From Acidobacteriota bacterium (GTDB lineage: Bacteria; Acidobacteriota; Vicinamibacteria; Marinacidobacterales; SMYC01), in assembly GCA_004356105.1 (NCBI GenBank), contig SMYC01000097.1:27052-91051 (forward strand): a DNA stretch of 64,000 bases, written 5' to 3'. Each line of letters opens with the position of its first letter. Within the stretch, counting starts at the first letter, position 1. Positions 54,686 to 63,929 of the stretch are shown here, in pieces. Made by a program: the position numbers and the translations under genes. The notes below the pieces were generated by a model that did not search any database, was not told the DNA's origin, and saw nothing but the letters and a program-made list of their open reading frames with translations.

Positions 54686-55410
54686 TCTCGCATACGTTTC
54701 GTTGCTGCAGGTCCTTGCACTTCATCCATTGCAGCGATGAACTCATCGACCGGACGCCCGTCGCCGAGCTCGAAGAGATCCTGAACGAAGGTGACGTCGT
54801 CGTTCAGACGCTGCGGTAACCACTCCATGTGGTAGGGAGTCATTCTTCTCTTGGCGCGCCGCTCGTGACGCTCGAACAGAACCTGCTCGAGCGCCAGACC
54901 TATGGTGCGCGGGTCCGTCCAAGCGGCGCGATAGATGATGGTGCCGCCTGGGTTGATGATGTAAGTCATGTTGGGAAGGCGCCCATAGGCGTGGTGCACT
55001 GTTCCTTCGAGGTCGTCAACGAGCATGGGCCGCGCGAAGCCCAGTTGCTTGGCCATCGTGCCGGCGACGGATTTTTTTTGCTTGAAGCTCGTATGTCCGG
55101 GATAGCGGTCACTTGGATGGGCCTCACGCGTGTAAACGAAGAGGAACTGGTCGTCATGCTCGGCATAGTCCGCCGCCATATTCTCGAGAGCAGGTCCCGC
55201 CTGCGCGCAATAGGGTCACGTGAAGGATCCGAACTCGATGACGGTGACCCCTTTGCGAAAGTACTCGGACAAACGGACCGACCGGCCATCGCGCACGTCG
55301 ACCAGCTTCCCATCCGGCGCTTTGCTCCCCACACGCGGCCCCTCAGGAAACGCGGCGAAATCCTGCATGTCAGCATCAAGGGGAAAGTTCATATAGTTAT
55401 AAACACTCAT
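54655..55410 (-). CDS. Predicted selenoprotein: deiodinase/peroxiredoxin-like thioredoxin-fold protein with in-frame TGA (Sec65)
   Basis: Two open parts in the same phase join across one TGA (55218-55216), giving 251 residues. The N-terminal part has [20 protein letters not shown] and [22 protein letters not shown] follows, then [13 protein letters not shown]. Thus Sec lies in G-S-x-T-U-P, the iodothyronine deiodinase signature, and also forms U-x-x-C with Cys68. [11 protein letters not shown] comes 31 residues later, like the EAHxSD segment of deiodinases. [20 protein letters not shown] and [14 protein letters not shown] complete an AhpC/TSA-type fold. A hairpin, GCAGG-CGGGA-CCTGC (+12 to +26), follows the TGA. 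Bacterial deiodinase-like selenoproteins are known; dehalogenase or peroxidase activity is not proven. It overlaps recQ. Confidence 0.85.
55190..55204 (-). promoter_or_regulatory. Candidate bacterial SECIS hairpin of the deiodinase-like gene
   Basis: Counted from the base after TGA, GCAGG (+12-16) pairs with CCTGC (+22-26) around CGGGA. The stem length, loop length and CG loop start match the hairpin in the DUF3179 gene. The apical G lies about 18 nt after UGA, within the known bacterial range. Confidence 0.6.
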
Positions 55411-55569
55411 GATCCGGATCTATAGCACGAAGCCCACTCGCCCAACATGAGCGCGGTCATGCTCTCTTAGCCTTAGATTAGGCCGATTTCTATTCGGAGA
55501 ACCCGCCCTCTCTTGAAAAAGAAATGATCTTTTTGGAGCGAACTAGCCTCTATACGCCGTCAGAAGCGA

Positions 55570-55715
55570 GGATTTTGTTCGCGTTCTAAGATCTAGAGCA
55601 AGAAAATCTCACCGCAGAGGCGCAGAGCACGCGGAGAGGAAAAAGTATCCCAAGCCCCAGATTCAACGAAATCTCGGATTTTCCTCTGCGTCTCTACCGG
55701 TTCAAACGCTTTCAA
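55570..55715. repeat. Dispersed repeat family A, copy 2
   Basis: The sequence from GGATTTTGTTCGCG via AGAGCAAGAAAATCTCACCG to GGTTCAAACGCTTTCA matches 14288-14435 along its length. In this copy the right arm is diverged (CCTCTGCGTCTCTACCGG). It fills most of the gap 55411-55731 between the selenoprotein and hybrid-kinase genes; the remainder shows nothing. Confidence 0.85.
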
Positions 55716-55731
55716 ATTTACCTGGTTGCGA

Positions 55732-58700
55732 CTAGCTGCGGGCCTGCCATCTTACTTCGGCGAGGTACTCTTCGAGCTCCTTAGCGATGCGGGTGACCTC
55801 CGCGCGTGCCGAGCGCATCGCGGCTCGTTCTAGAGACTCGCCGAAGGAGCTGATGACCTCGAAGCCGTAGCCCTTGCCCGTGCCTTTCATGTTGTGGCCG
55901 ATGCGCCGAACCGTCTCGAAATCTCCGGCTCCGGTCAAGTCGACCACGAGCTTGGCCCTCGCGAGCTGATTCTCGAGAAATCGCGGCACGAGGTCCTGGA
56001 TGTCGGGATCGATGACGACGACGCCGGGAGGGGCGTTTTCGGACCCTGGGTCGACAACGCCCTCGAGCTCGGTGTCACTCTGAGGCTTCACGAGCCGGGA
56101 GACGAGCGCCGCTAGCTTGGCGCGATCAAGCGGCTTTTGGATGACCGTTGTGCAGCCTACGTCGATGCAGCGGGCGAGCTCCTCGGGGTCATGGTGAGCC
56201 GTCATAGCGACCACGGGGATGTGGCTGCGCCCGGGAAGAACACGCATGCGAGGGGCGGCTTCGAAGCCGTTGAGGACCGGCATCTCCATATCCAGCAGCA
56301 CGAGGGCGACGTTTTGGCGAGTCATGAGCTCGAGCGCTTCCTGGCCGTTTTTCGCGATCAGCAGACGGTAGTCGCCGCTCAACATCAGGAAGCGTTCGAC
56401 GATGAGACGGCTCTCGCGGGCATCGTCGGCGATGAGGATGATGGGGCGGCGGTCTACCCATTGATCCAAGACCGCAAGAAAACGCTCCTTCCTGAAAGGC
56501 TTCGACATGTAGTCGTCCATGCCGGCTGCCAAGCAGCGCGCGCGATAGCCTTCGGTGGCGTGGGCGGTCAAAGCCACAATTGGCACCCGATTCGGGGCGG
56601 TCTCGTTTTCTCGAATCTTGGTCGCGGCCTCGAACCCGTCCATTACCGGCATCATCAAGTCCATCACGATGAGGTCGTAAAGTATGTGTCCTGCCATCTC
56701 GACCGCATCTTTGCCGTTTTCCGCGGTGTCGACGAGAGCGCCGGCATCGTGAAGAACGCGTTCGGCGAGCCGTTGGTTGTCTATGTTGTCCTCGACGAGA
56801 AGGACTCGAAACGGTACTTTTTCCGAGGGCGGTGTCGGCACTTTCGTCGGCTCGACCGTGACCGGTGGCGCATGACTGCGCAATCCGAAGGCGCGTCCGA
56901 GCGCGTCGGCGAGCCTTTTTTGATTGGTCGGCTTTGTGAGAAGGTGCGGACAGGTCTCCGTTAGCACCGTCGAAGTGCTGGCTCCGATCGAAGTCAGGAG
57001 GAGGAGCTCGCGCTCCGGCGGCTTCCGAATCGCGCCGAGTGTCGTGAGATCCATCTTCTCCGGTAGGTACTCGAGCACAACGAGCGTGGGATTCGTATTG
57101 TCTCGCTCGAGCCTTGCTTGCAGCTCGTCGAGTGCATTCACTAGAGACACCTCGAGCCCCCAGGCGATGAAAAGACGCGCAAGGATCCTGCGCCTCGTCT
57201 CTTGCTCTACACAAAGCAGTACTTTGCCGCGAGCCTCGGCGAGCTGCGAGCGGTGCCGTGCCGAGTTCGGCTCCGTATCCGTCGGCGCTTCGGTCGTGAG
57301 GTTGACACGAAACGTACTGCCCTTGCCTGGCTCACTCTCGAACTCGATACGCCCGCCCATGAGCTCTACGAGGGATTGGGAGATGTTGAGACCCAGGCCG
57401 CTTCCGCCGAAGCGCCGTGTCGTCGAGCTCTCCGCTTGGTAGAACTTCGAGAACAATTGGTCTTGTTTGTCTTTCGCGATACCGATGCCAGTATCGGCGA
57501 CAACGAAAGCAAGCTCGACGCGATCGCCCGGCGTCCAGTCTTCGACTTCTACCGAAAGCTGAACCGAGCCTTTCTCCGTAAACTTCACCGCATTTCCGAC
57601 GAGGTTGGCGAGCACCTGGCGCACGCGCTTCGGGTCGCCGATGATCTCCGAGGGGAGGTGAGGGTCGATATCGAGCAAGAGCTCGACGTCTTTCGTGGCA
57701 GCGCGGACGCTGAGCGACTCTGCCACCTCCTCTAGCAGCTCGCGAGGATCGAAAGGAATTTGCTCGAGGTCCATCCGGTTGGCTTCGATTTTCGAAAGGT
57801 CCAACACGTCATCGATGAGCCTCAGCAGATTCTCCGAGTTCGTCTGGATCGTGTTCAAGAACTCGCTCTGTTCGCGGCTCAATTCAGTGTCGAGAGTCAG
57901 CTCCGTCATCCCGAGGATCGCGTTGAGCGGCGTGCGGAGCTCGTGGCTCATCATCGCGAGGAAGCTGCTCTTGGCGGCGTTCGCTTTCTCGGCTTCTTCT
58001 TTCGCGCGCACGATCTCGGCTTCGGCCTGCTTGCGCTCGGTCACGTCGCGATATTGCCAGAGATACGCGCGGTAGTTCTCTGTGATGATGGGGATGAAGT
58101 CACGCGCAAAGACGCGGCCGTCAAAAAGAGTGAGCTCTTCGTTTCGGACCAGACTACATTCCGACAAAATGTTGTCTATGCGCTCGAGGAATTGCTTGGG
58201 TTCCGGAAACAGGGTCTTACATTGCTCGAGAATGGTCCGAGAATCGGCGCCGGCCAGAGCGGTTGGCGGAACGGGGATATCAAGCATTTGACAAAGCGTT
58301 TGATTGGCCATGACGACCTTTCGTCCGTCGTCTTCGAAGAGGATCCCCGATTGCAGGTTCTCGATGAGACCTTCGAGCCCCGCGGTCGTTGCGATGATGG
58401 CGTCTTCGGCTTCCTTCCGCTCCGTGATCTCGCGGGCGAAGACGCAGTGATATTCCTGCCCGCGAAATTGCAAGAAATTGACCGTGACTTCGACGGGGAA
58501 ACTGCGACCGTCCTTGGTGCGGTAGAGCGTTTCGGTCGTGAAACGCTCGAGCTCTTTCACTTGCTTCCAGTGGGCGGGCCAGTCTGCGGGCTCGAGCGTG
58601 ATGTCGATCTGATCGATTGAGGCAGCGAGCAGTTCGTCGCGGCTATAGCCGAGATAGTCGCAAGCCGCGTCATTCACGTAATGAAGCCGCCTGTCAGAAG

Positions 58701-59259
58701 CAATCCAGAAAACCGCATCCGCCGCTTTGTCGACGGAGAACTGCGTGAGCCGGAGCGTCTCTTCGAGCCTTTTCATCTCCGTGATGTCTTGCGCGTGGCC
58801 GAGCACACAAGTCTCCTGGCCGGGCTCTTGGAAATGCGAGCTGTGATAGGCCCATATGCGAGGCTCGCCGTCGCGGCGGAGGACCGCCAAGATGCCGCTC
58901 ACCGTCGGCTCGGAGGCGACCTCGCGCAAGTAAGCGCGGAAGCGGTCGCGCTGCTTCGGCTCGATGAACTCCTCGATACTGTGCCCCACCATCGCGTCCG
59001 GCATGTGTCCGAGCTCGTCCGCGGCCGCGCGGTTCACCGAGAGCAGCACACCGTTCAAGTCGTGGATGCAGATGAACGCGCCGCTGTGCTCCATGAGCTG
59101 GCGGTAGTGGCGCTCGCCTTCGACGAGCGCTCGCGCGACGTCCGCCCGGAGTTCGATGGATTGGGAGGGGTTTTGCGTGAGGGAGGAGAGCGCCGTCTCG
59201 AGCTCGCGGATGCGCGTGCGCAGCTCGTTCTCGCTCAGAGCAGGTGACGGCTCGTTCAT
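55732..59259 (-). CDS. Hybrid histidine kinase: PAS domains, HisKA-HATPase, three receivers, Hpt
   Basis: The 1175-residue protein has an N-terminal coiled coil and three or four PAS domains (YRQLMEHSGAFICIHDLNG, VDKAADAVFWIASDRRLHY, NLQSGILFEDDG). HisKA follows, with FLAMMSHELRTPLNAILGM (His near residue 438), then HATPase_c (NLVGNAVKFTEKG, ADTGIGI, GSGLGLNISQSLVELMGG). Receiver 1 is degenerate: CVEQE and LEYLPE lack the Asp residues. Receivers 2 and 3 are intact (VMDLMMPVMDG near 866, LLDMEMPVLNG near 989). The C-terminal Hpt has RIGHNMKGTGKGYGF (His near 1121). It has no membrane segment, so the signal is cytosolic. It is 20 bp downstream of the NtrC-type regulator on the same strand. Confidence 0.93.
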   Translation of the reverse strand: MNEPSPALSENELRTRIRELETALSSLTQNPSQSIELRADVARALVEGERHYRQLMEHSGAFICIHDLNGVLLSVNRAAADELGHMPDAMVGHSIEEFIEPKQRDRFRAYLREVASEPTVSGILAVLRRDGEPRIWAYHSSHFQEPGQETCVLGHAQDITEMKRLEETLRLTQFSVDKAADAVFWIASDRRLHYVNDAACDYLGYSRDELLAASIDQIDITLEPADWPAHWKQVKELERFTTETLYRTKDGRSFPVEVTVNFLQFRGQEYHCVFAREITERKEAEDAIIATTAGLEGLIENLQSGILFEDDGRKVVMANQTLCQMLDIPVPPTALAGADSRTILEQCKTLFPEPKQFLERIDNILSECSLVRNEELTLFDGRVFARDFIPIITENYRAYLWQYRDVTERKQAEAEIVRAKEEAEKANAAKSSFLAMMSHELRTPLNAILGMTELTLDTELSREQSEFLNTIQTNSENLLRLIDDVLDLSKIEANRMDLEQIPFDPRELLEEVAESLSVRAATKDVELLLDIDPHLPSEIIGDPKRVRQVLANLVGNAVKFTEKGSVQLSVEVEDWTPGDRVELAFVVADTGIGIAKDKQDQLFSKFYQAESSTTRRFGGSGLGLNISQSLVELMGGRIEFESEPGKGSTFRVNLTTEAPTDTEPNSARHRSQLAEARGKVLLCVEQETRRRILARLFIAWGLEVSLVNALDELQARLERDNTNPTLVVLEYLPEKMDLTTLGAIRKPPERELLLLTSIGASTSTVLTETCPHLLTKPTNQKRLADALGRAFGLRSHAPPVTVEPTKVPTPPSEKVPFRVLLVEDNIDNQRLAERVLHDAGALVDTAENGKDAVEMAGHILYDLIVMDLMMPVMDGFEAATKIRENETAPNRVPIVALTAHATEGYRARCLAAGMDDYMSKPFRKERFLAVLDQWVDRRPIILIADDARESRLIVERFLMLSGDYRLLIAKNGQEALELMTRQNVALVLLDMEMPVLNGFEAAPRMRVLPGRSHIPVVAMTAHHDPEELARCIDVGCTTVIQKPLDRAKLAALVSRLVKPQSDTELEGVVDPGSENAPPGVVVIDPDIQDLVPRFLENQLARAKLVVDLTGAGDFETVRRIGHNMKGTGKGYGFEVISSFGESLERAAMRSARAEVTRIAKELEEYLAEVRWQARS

Positions 59260-59279
59260 GGTCCTGCGGTGCGGACGAC

Positions 59280-60785
59280 CTATTCGCGCAACTTGTGCGA
59301 TTTGAGCTTGCGATAAAGCGTCGTGCGGCCGATACCGAGTAGCCGCACCACTTGGGACAGGTTGCCTTTCGCTTCTACGAGCGCTTGCTCGATGGCCTGT
59401 CGCTCGATGGCTTTCAAATCGAGCGTCTCGAATTTGGGAGAGCCCGGGGCTTTCTCGGGAGCGGGCGCTACGGGAGCTCGTGCTGTCGTGGCTGCAGGCG
59501 GAGCCGCTCGCGTCGCGTCGTTAGCCTCGGCCGCTGCCAAGACACTTTCGGCCTCCGCCTGACTCGAGCCTGTCCGGAGGCGTGGCGGGAGATCGTCCGG
59601 CTGGATGACGTTGTCTTTCGCGATGAGGAGGCACCGCTGGATGATGTTCTCGAGCTCGCGGACGTTGCCCGGCCAGTTGTAGGTGTTCAAGTAATGGATG
59701 ACCGCCGGCGAAATTTTAGGGCGAGGGCCTTTGCCCTTCGACTTATAGCGAACGAGAAAGCGCTCGGCGAGAAGTGTCACGTCATCACCGCGCTCCCGGA
59801 GCGGAGGCACTTCGAGCTCGAACACGGCGATGCGGAAATAGAGGTCTTCGCGGAAACGCCCCTTCTTGACCTCGTCGAGCAGATTGCGATGCGTTGCCGC
59901 GATGAGCCTAAAGTCGGACTTGACTTGCGAGGAGCCCCCGACCCGATGAAAGCGCCTTTCTTGAATCGCGCGCAGGAGCTTGGCTTGAAGCGTCAAGCTG
60001 AGCTCCGCGACTTCGTCCATAAAGAGACATCCCGAATCCGCTTGCTCGAACTTGCCGATGTGGCGGCTGACCGCTCCGGTAAAAGCACCTTTCTCGTGAC
60101 CGAAGATCTCCGACTCTTGCAACGTCTCCGGGATCGCTGCGCAGTTCAGGGCGACAAAAGGGCCGGAGCTGCGCCCACTGGCCTGGTAGATAGCCTGCGC
60201 CACGAGCTCTTTGCCCGTGCCGCTCTCGCCGTGGACTAGAATGGTGATGTCGCTCGCGGCCACACGGTCCATCTGCCTGTAGAGCTCTTTCATCGGGCGA
60301 GACTCTCCGATGATATTGGCATAGCCTTCGCCTTCGACTTCACGTTCGAGCTGCCGGAGCCGCTTCGACATGCGGTAGTGGTTGACGGCGTTGCCGACGG
60401 TCGTGATGAGCTTGGTGCGATCGATGGGCTTGACGATGTAGTCATAGGCTCCACGCTGCATCGCGCCCACTACGCTCGCGACCGCATGGTCGGCCGTGAG
60501 AATGATGACAGGAAGCTGTTCCTGGCGATCTTTGATGAGCTCCAGTGTCTCGAGGCCGCCCATTCCGGGCATGCTCAAGTCGAGGCAGATAGCGTCGGGC
60601 ATCATCGCGCCGAGAGTGGCGAGGAAGGTCTCGCCGTCATGGAAGATTTGAACACGATGGCCGGCGCGCTCGAGAAAACGTTCCACGAGATCGCACAGAT
60701 TGCGATCGTCGTCCACGAGCACGATGAGGCTTTGGCGCTCGTCCCGCGTTCTTTGTCGGTCGCTGGCGAGGCTCGTGCTGCTCAT
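59280..60785 (-). CDS. NtrC-family sigma-54-dependent response regulator
   Basis: The 501-residue protein has a receiver with ICLDLSMPGMGGLETL (phospho-acceptor near residue 68) and the switch Lys in DYIVKPIDRTKL. The AAA+ domain has VHGESGTGKELVAQAIY (Walker A), GAFTGAVSRHIGKFEQAD (sigma-54 contact loop), GCLFMDEVAELSL (Walker B) and WPGNVRELENIIQRCL. An Ala/Pro-rich linker precedes a Fis-type helix-turn-helix (RQAIEQALVEAKGNLSQVVR, LLGIGRTTLYRKLKSH). It activates sigma-54 promoters when phosphorylated, most likely through the Hpt of the kinase encoded 20 bp downstream. The targets cannot be read here. Confidence 0.95.
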   Translation of the reverse strand: MSSTSLASDRQRTRDERQSLIVLVDDDRNLCDLVERFLERAGHRVQIFHDGETFLATLGAMMPDAICLDLSMPGMGGLETLELIKDRQEQLPVIILTADHAVASVVGAMQRGAYDYIVKPIDRTKLITTVGNAVNHYRMSKRLRQLEREVEGEGYANIIGESRPMKELYRQMDRVAASDITILVHGESGTGKELVAQAIYQASGRSSGPFVALNCAAIPETLQESEIFGHEKGAFTGAVSRHIGKFEQADSGCLFMDEVAELSLTLQAKLLRAIQERRFHRVGGSSQVKSDFRLIAATHRNLLDEVKKGRFREDLYFRIAVFELEVPPLRERGDDVTLLAERFLVRYKSKGKGPRPKISPAVIHYLNTYNWPGNVRELENIIQRCLLIAKDNVIQPDDLPPRLRTGSSQAEAESVLAAAEANDATRAAPPAATTARAPVAPAPEKAPGSPKFETLDLKAIERQAIEQALVEAKGNLSQVVRLLGIGRTTLYRKLKSHKLRE

Positions 60786-60881
60786 GTTGACGTCCGACGC
60801 TCGGGAGCGAACGCTGTTCCCCAGTCGGTGGTTCAGTATATCAGCCGTCGAAAGCCCTAGCGAGAGCGGGCTGGTATAGCG

Positions 60882-60918
60882 AAAAAAAAGGCGGGAGCCG
60901 GCAGCACCGGCGCCCGCC
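60882..60918 (-). terminator. Intrinsic terminator for the lipoprotein gene
   Basis: On the minus strand GGCGGGCGCCGG and CCGGCTCCCGCC pair (11 of 12, one mismatch) around a 5-nt loop, and are followed by eight T residues. It lies about 95 bp after the stop of the 61014-62126 gene. It is the strongest intrinsic terminator in the window, and keeps that transcript out of the two-component operon. Confidence 0.85.
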
Positions 60919-61013
60919 CGCAGGAGGGGGCCTCCTCTGAAGTCTCGGTGAGAAGGACAAGACTCCAGGGGAGGCTATTCGGGCCCGAGGGGGTCGTCTC
61001 GGTCCCGAGGCTC

Positions 61014-62126
61014 TTAGTTTCCAATCACGAGATTCGAATACCTCACACCGACAATGGATTCACCGCGCTCGCCGATCCCGAGCTCGATGAAGTGGACGTT
61101 CGGGCTGTAAGCCCGGCTATAGGAAATTTGGATCATCAAGGCGCCGTCGAGGTACAGGCGGGCACTATTCGAAGAGCCATCCGGGCCCCATTCGAGACGC
61201 CAACGATAGGTGTGGCTCGGGTCCCAGGCGAAAAAACTGGCCCCGTCGTCGTGCTGCTGTCCGTTCGCAATCCACCGTACTCGGAGATAGGGCGGGTTGT
61301 GCGGGTTCGGATGAAGCTTTTGGATATTGACGCGGAACGGATTCGCCCGGAACGGTCCGGCCGTGGGGTCCCACATTCCAAAGAGCATGAACTGGTTGTG
61401 CGCGGGGTTCTCGGGCCGGAGGCCGCTCGTCTCGAACTCGACCCAACCGCGAGCCATTGGAGGCACCTCGTAGCGAATGAAGTTCCCCGGCGAGTTGATG
61501 AGCCAGCCACCGTTGGTGAAGCTTCCGCCGTGAACTTCGCCGATGCTTCCCCCAATCAGAGGGTCCGCCACGATGGTGCCGGACGGGGTGGGGCCGGAAG
61601 GCGGAGGGTTTGGCGACGAGGGCGGCGGGGTCGCGACGCTGCCACCGCTAACGTCGAACTGAGCGCTCACCGAGAACGCGCTCTCCGTGGCGCCCGAGCG
61701 TGCTCGCACGCGCCAGGAATAGGTGCCATCCTGAAGGGCGCGGTTCACTGTCCATGTCGTGCTGCCGCTTGGGTTCTCGACGATTTGCGTCGACTGCGCG
61801 ATCAACGTCACGAAGCTCGATTCCGTCGAGACTTGATAGAGATAGGTTGGGGCCGGACCGCCTTCGTGAGCGGAGTTCAGGACGGTGAGCGAAGGCTGCG
61901 GGTCCGAAAGGGTGCTCCCGGAGAGCGGATCCGCGATAATGGGCGCCGTGACGCCAAAAGAACTACTGACGTTGGCAGCGACGATGGCGTCCCCGCTGAC
62001 GGCATCCGCCCCTGTTTCGCCAGTCGGAAGCAGGGCCTCCTCGAGCTTGCACCCATTTAGGGAAAAAGTGAGGGCCAAGAGCGACGCGAGAAGAATGGGT
62101 CTCGATGGGTTGTCCTGGCCCTGCAT
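61014..62126 (-). CDS. Surface lipoprotein with Fn3-like and LamG/concanavalin-like domains
   Basis: From the ATG at 62126 the product has 370 residues and a lipoprotein signal (ILLASLLALTFSLNGCKLEE; lipobox LNGC). An Fn3-type or bacterial Ig-like unit has YLYQVSTESSFVTLIAQST and DGTYSWRVRARS. A Pro/Ser/Gly linker (TPPPSSPNPPPSGPTPSG) is followed by a beta-sandwich of about 200 residues with WVEFETSGLR, HTYRWRLEWGPDG, ARLYLDGALM and HFIELGIGERG. This is the arrangement of a concanavalin/LamG lectin-like fold. It is probably anchored in the outer membrane and binds glycan or protein; no catalytic residues can be named. It is divergent from glpK, with its own terminator behind it. Confidence 0.75.
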   Translation of the reverse strand: MQGQDNPSRPILLASLLALTFSLNGCKLEEALLPTGETGADAVSGDAIVAANVSSSFGVTAPIIADPLSGSTLSDPQPSLTVLNSAHEGGPAPTYLYQVSTESSFVTLIAQSTQIVENPSGSTTWTVNRALQDGTYSWRVRARSGATESAFSVSAQFDVSGGSVATPPPSSPNPPPSGPTPSGTIVADPLIGGSIGEVHGGSFTNGGWLINSPGNFIRYEVPPMARGWVEFETSGLRPENPAHNQFMLFGMWDPTAGPFRANPFRVNIQKLHPNPHNPPYLRVRWIANGQQHDDGASFFAWDPSHTYRWRLEWGPDGSSNSARLYLDGALMIQISYSRAYSPNVHFIELGIGERGESIVGVRYSNLVIGN

Positions 62127-62350
62127 GAACCTTGTCCTGGAGTGTTTGGTGTTTCTTCCTGCGGAGAGGTTGGGTCGCGCGAGAAGCGTTTCGTGAAGTG
62201 CGACCCCTCCCATCCGTACGGGGAAATGTACACGGAAGATCATTATTTTGCAACCGTTTTCATGGCAGATCCTAAGATTTTACTTTAGCTTTCGACTCGT
62301 ATCATGGCCACGGGGCTTGATCTAGGTAAGATATTGTGACATAAAGCTTT

Positions 62351-63877
62351 ATGGAGGATGAAGTGGAAAAAGTGGTAGCGGCTTTGGACCAGGGCACGAC
62401 GAGCACGCGGTGTCTGCTGGTGAACCATGGTGGGGAAGTGGTCGCTTCCCACCAAATCGAGCACGGTCAGGTTTACCCCAAGCCAGGCTGGGTGGAGCAC
62501 GATCCGGTCGAGATCTGGCAGAAAACGCAAGAGGTCGTCCGGCTCGCCCTGGAGAAGGCGGGGGCAACGGCTCAGGCCGTGGCCGCGGTGGGGATCACGA
62601 ACCAGCGTGAGACCACCGTCATATGGGACCGGAAGACGGGTGAGCCGTTTCATCCAGCCATCGTGTGGCAGGATATGCGGACGGACAAGATTTGCCGTCA
62701 GCTTGCCGAGGACGGGGGCCAAGACCGATTTCGGGCGCGGACCGGCCTGCCACTGGCGACGTATTTTTCGGGACCCAAGATCCGCTGGCTGCTCAACGAG
62801 GTCGATGGGTTGCGCGCGGCTGCGGAGCGCGGCGATGCGCTGTTCGGCAACATGGACACGTGGCTCATCTGGAACTTGACGGGTGGCCCGGATGGCGGAG
62901 CGCACGTCACCGATGTCACCAATGCGAGCCGTACCCAGCTGATGAACCTCGAAACGCTGCACTGGGATCCGGAGATCTTATCGATCATGAAGATCCCGGA
63001 AGCGATGTTGCCGGAGATACGGCCATCCTCAGACCCCAACTCCTACGGTTCGACGCGCGCCGATGGACCGTTTGGCGGCGTCGTGCCCGTCTGTGGAGAC
63101 CTTGGGGATCAGCAAGCGGCGCTATACGGCCAGACCTGTTTTGCCTCCGGGGAGGCGAAGAACACCTATGGGACCGGATGTTTCTTGCTGATGAATACGG
63201 GCGAGGAGATCGTTGCGTCGCGCTCGGGACTCTTGACGACGGTCGCGTATCAGATAGGCGAGAGAGCACCCGTCTACGCGCTCGAAGGCTCCGTCGCCAT
63301 CGCGGGGGCTCTGGTGCAGTGGCTTCGCGACAACCTTCAGCTCATCTCGAGCGCGCCGGAGGTCGAGGCGCTCGCCCGAAACACGGAGGACAATGGCGGG
63401 ATGTATCTCGTGCCGGCTTTTTCCGGCCTCTTCGCACCGCATTGGCGTAGCGACGCGCGCGGGGTCATGGTGGGCTTGACACGGTTCATCCGCAAGGAGC
63501 ACGTGGCTCGCGCGAGCCTCGAGGCGACGGCCTACCAAACGAAGGATGTCCTCGACGCGATGCGCAAAGATTCCAACGTGGAGCTGACAGCGCTCAAGGT
63601 CGATGGCGGCATGGTCGTGAACGAGCTCCTGATGCAGTTTCAGTCCGACATGCTCGACGTCCGGGTCGTGCGGCCCAAGGTGAACGAGACCACTTCGCTC
63701 GGGGCGGCCTACGCCGCTGGGCTCGCGGTGGGTTTTTGGACGAGTGAGGACGAGCTTCGGGATAACTGGGCGGTGGACAAGGAATGGGCTCCGAAAATGG
63801 CGGCAGACGAGCGCGCGCGTCTCTATAGCGGCTGGGAGAAGGCCGTGGAGCGAACGCTCGGGTGGGTGGAGGAGTAA
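62351..63877 (+). CDS. glpK: Glycerol kinase
   Basis: The 508-residue FGGY-family kinase has [20 protein letters not shown] (phosphate-1), [19 protein letters not shown] and [48 protein letters not shown] and [20 protein letters not shown] follow, with [14 protein letters not shown] (phosphate-2) and [19 protein letters not shown] (adenosine motif). It phosphorylates glycerol to sn-glycerol 3-phosphate. Length and motifs are fully typical. No glpF or glpD is beside it. The next gene, 52 bp downstream, is a serine/threonine kinase. Confidence 0.97.
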   Translation: MEDEVEKVVAALDQGTTSTRCLLVNHGGEVVASHQIEHGQVYPKPGWVEHDPVEIWQKTQEVVRLALEKAGATAQAVAAVGITNQRETTVIWDRKTGEPFHPAIVWQDMRTDKICRQLAEDGGQDRFRARTGLPLATYFSGPKIRWLLNEVDGLRAAAERGDALFGNMDTWLIWNLTGGPDGGAHVTDVTNASRTQLMNLETLHWDPEILSIMKIPEAMLPEIRPSSDPNSYGSTRADGPFGGVVPVCGDLGDQQAALYGQTCFASGEAKNTYGTGCFLLMNTGEEIVASRSGLLTTVAYQIGERAPVYALEGSVAIAGALVQWLRDNLQLISSAPEVEALARNTEDNGGMYLVPAFSGLFAPHWRSDARGVMVGLTRFIRKEHVARASLEATAYQTKDVLDAMRKDSNVELTALKVDGGMVVNELLMQFQSDMLDVRVVRPKVNETTSLGAAYAAGLAVGFWTSEDELRDNWAVDKEWAPKMAADERARLYSGWEKAVERTLGWVEE

Positions 63878-63929
63878 GGACGACGACGTGGTTGCCTGCA
63901 GAGCCTCATCATCCTAAGATCGTCGCGCT

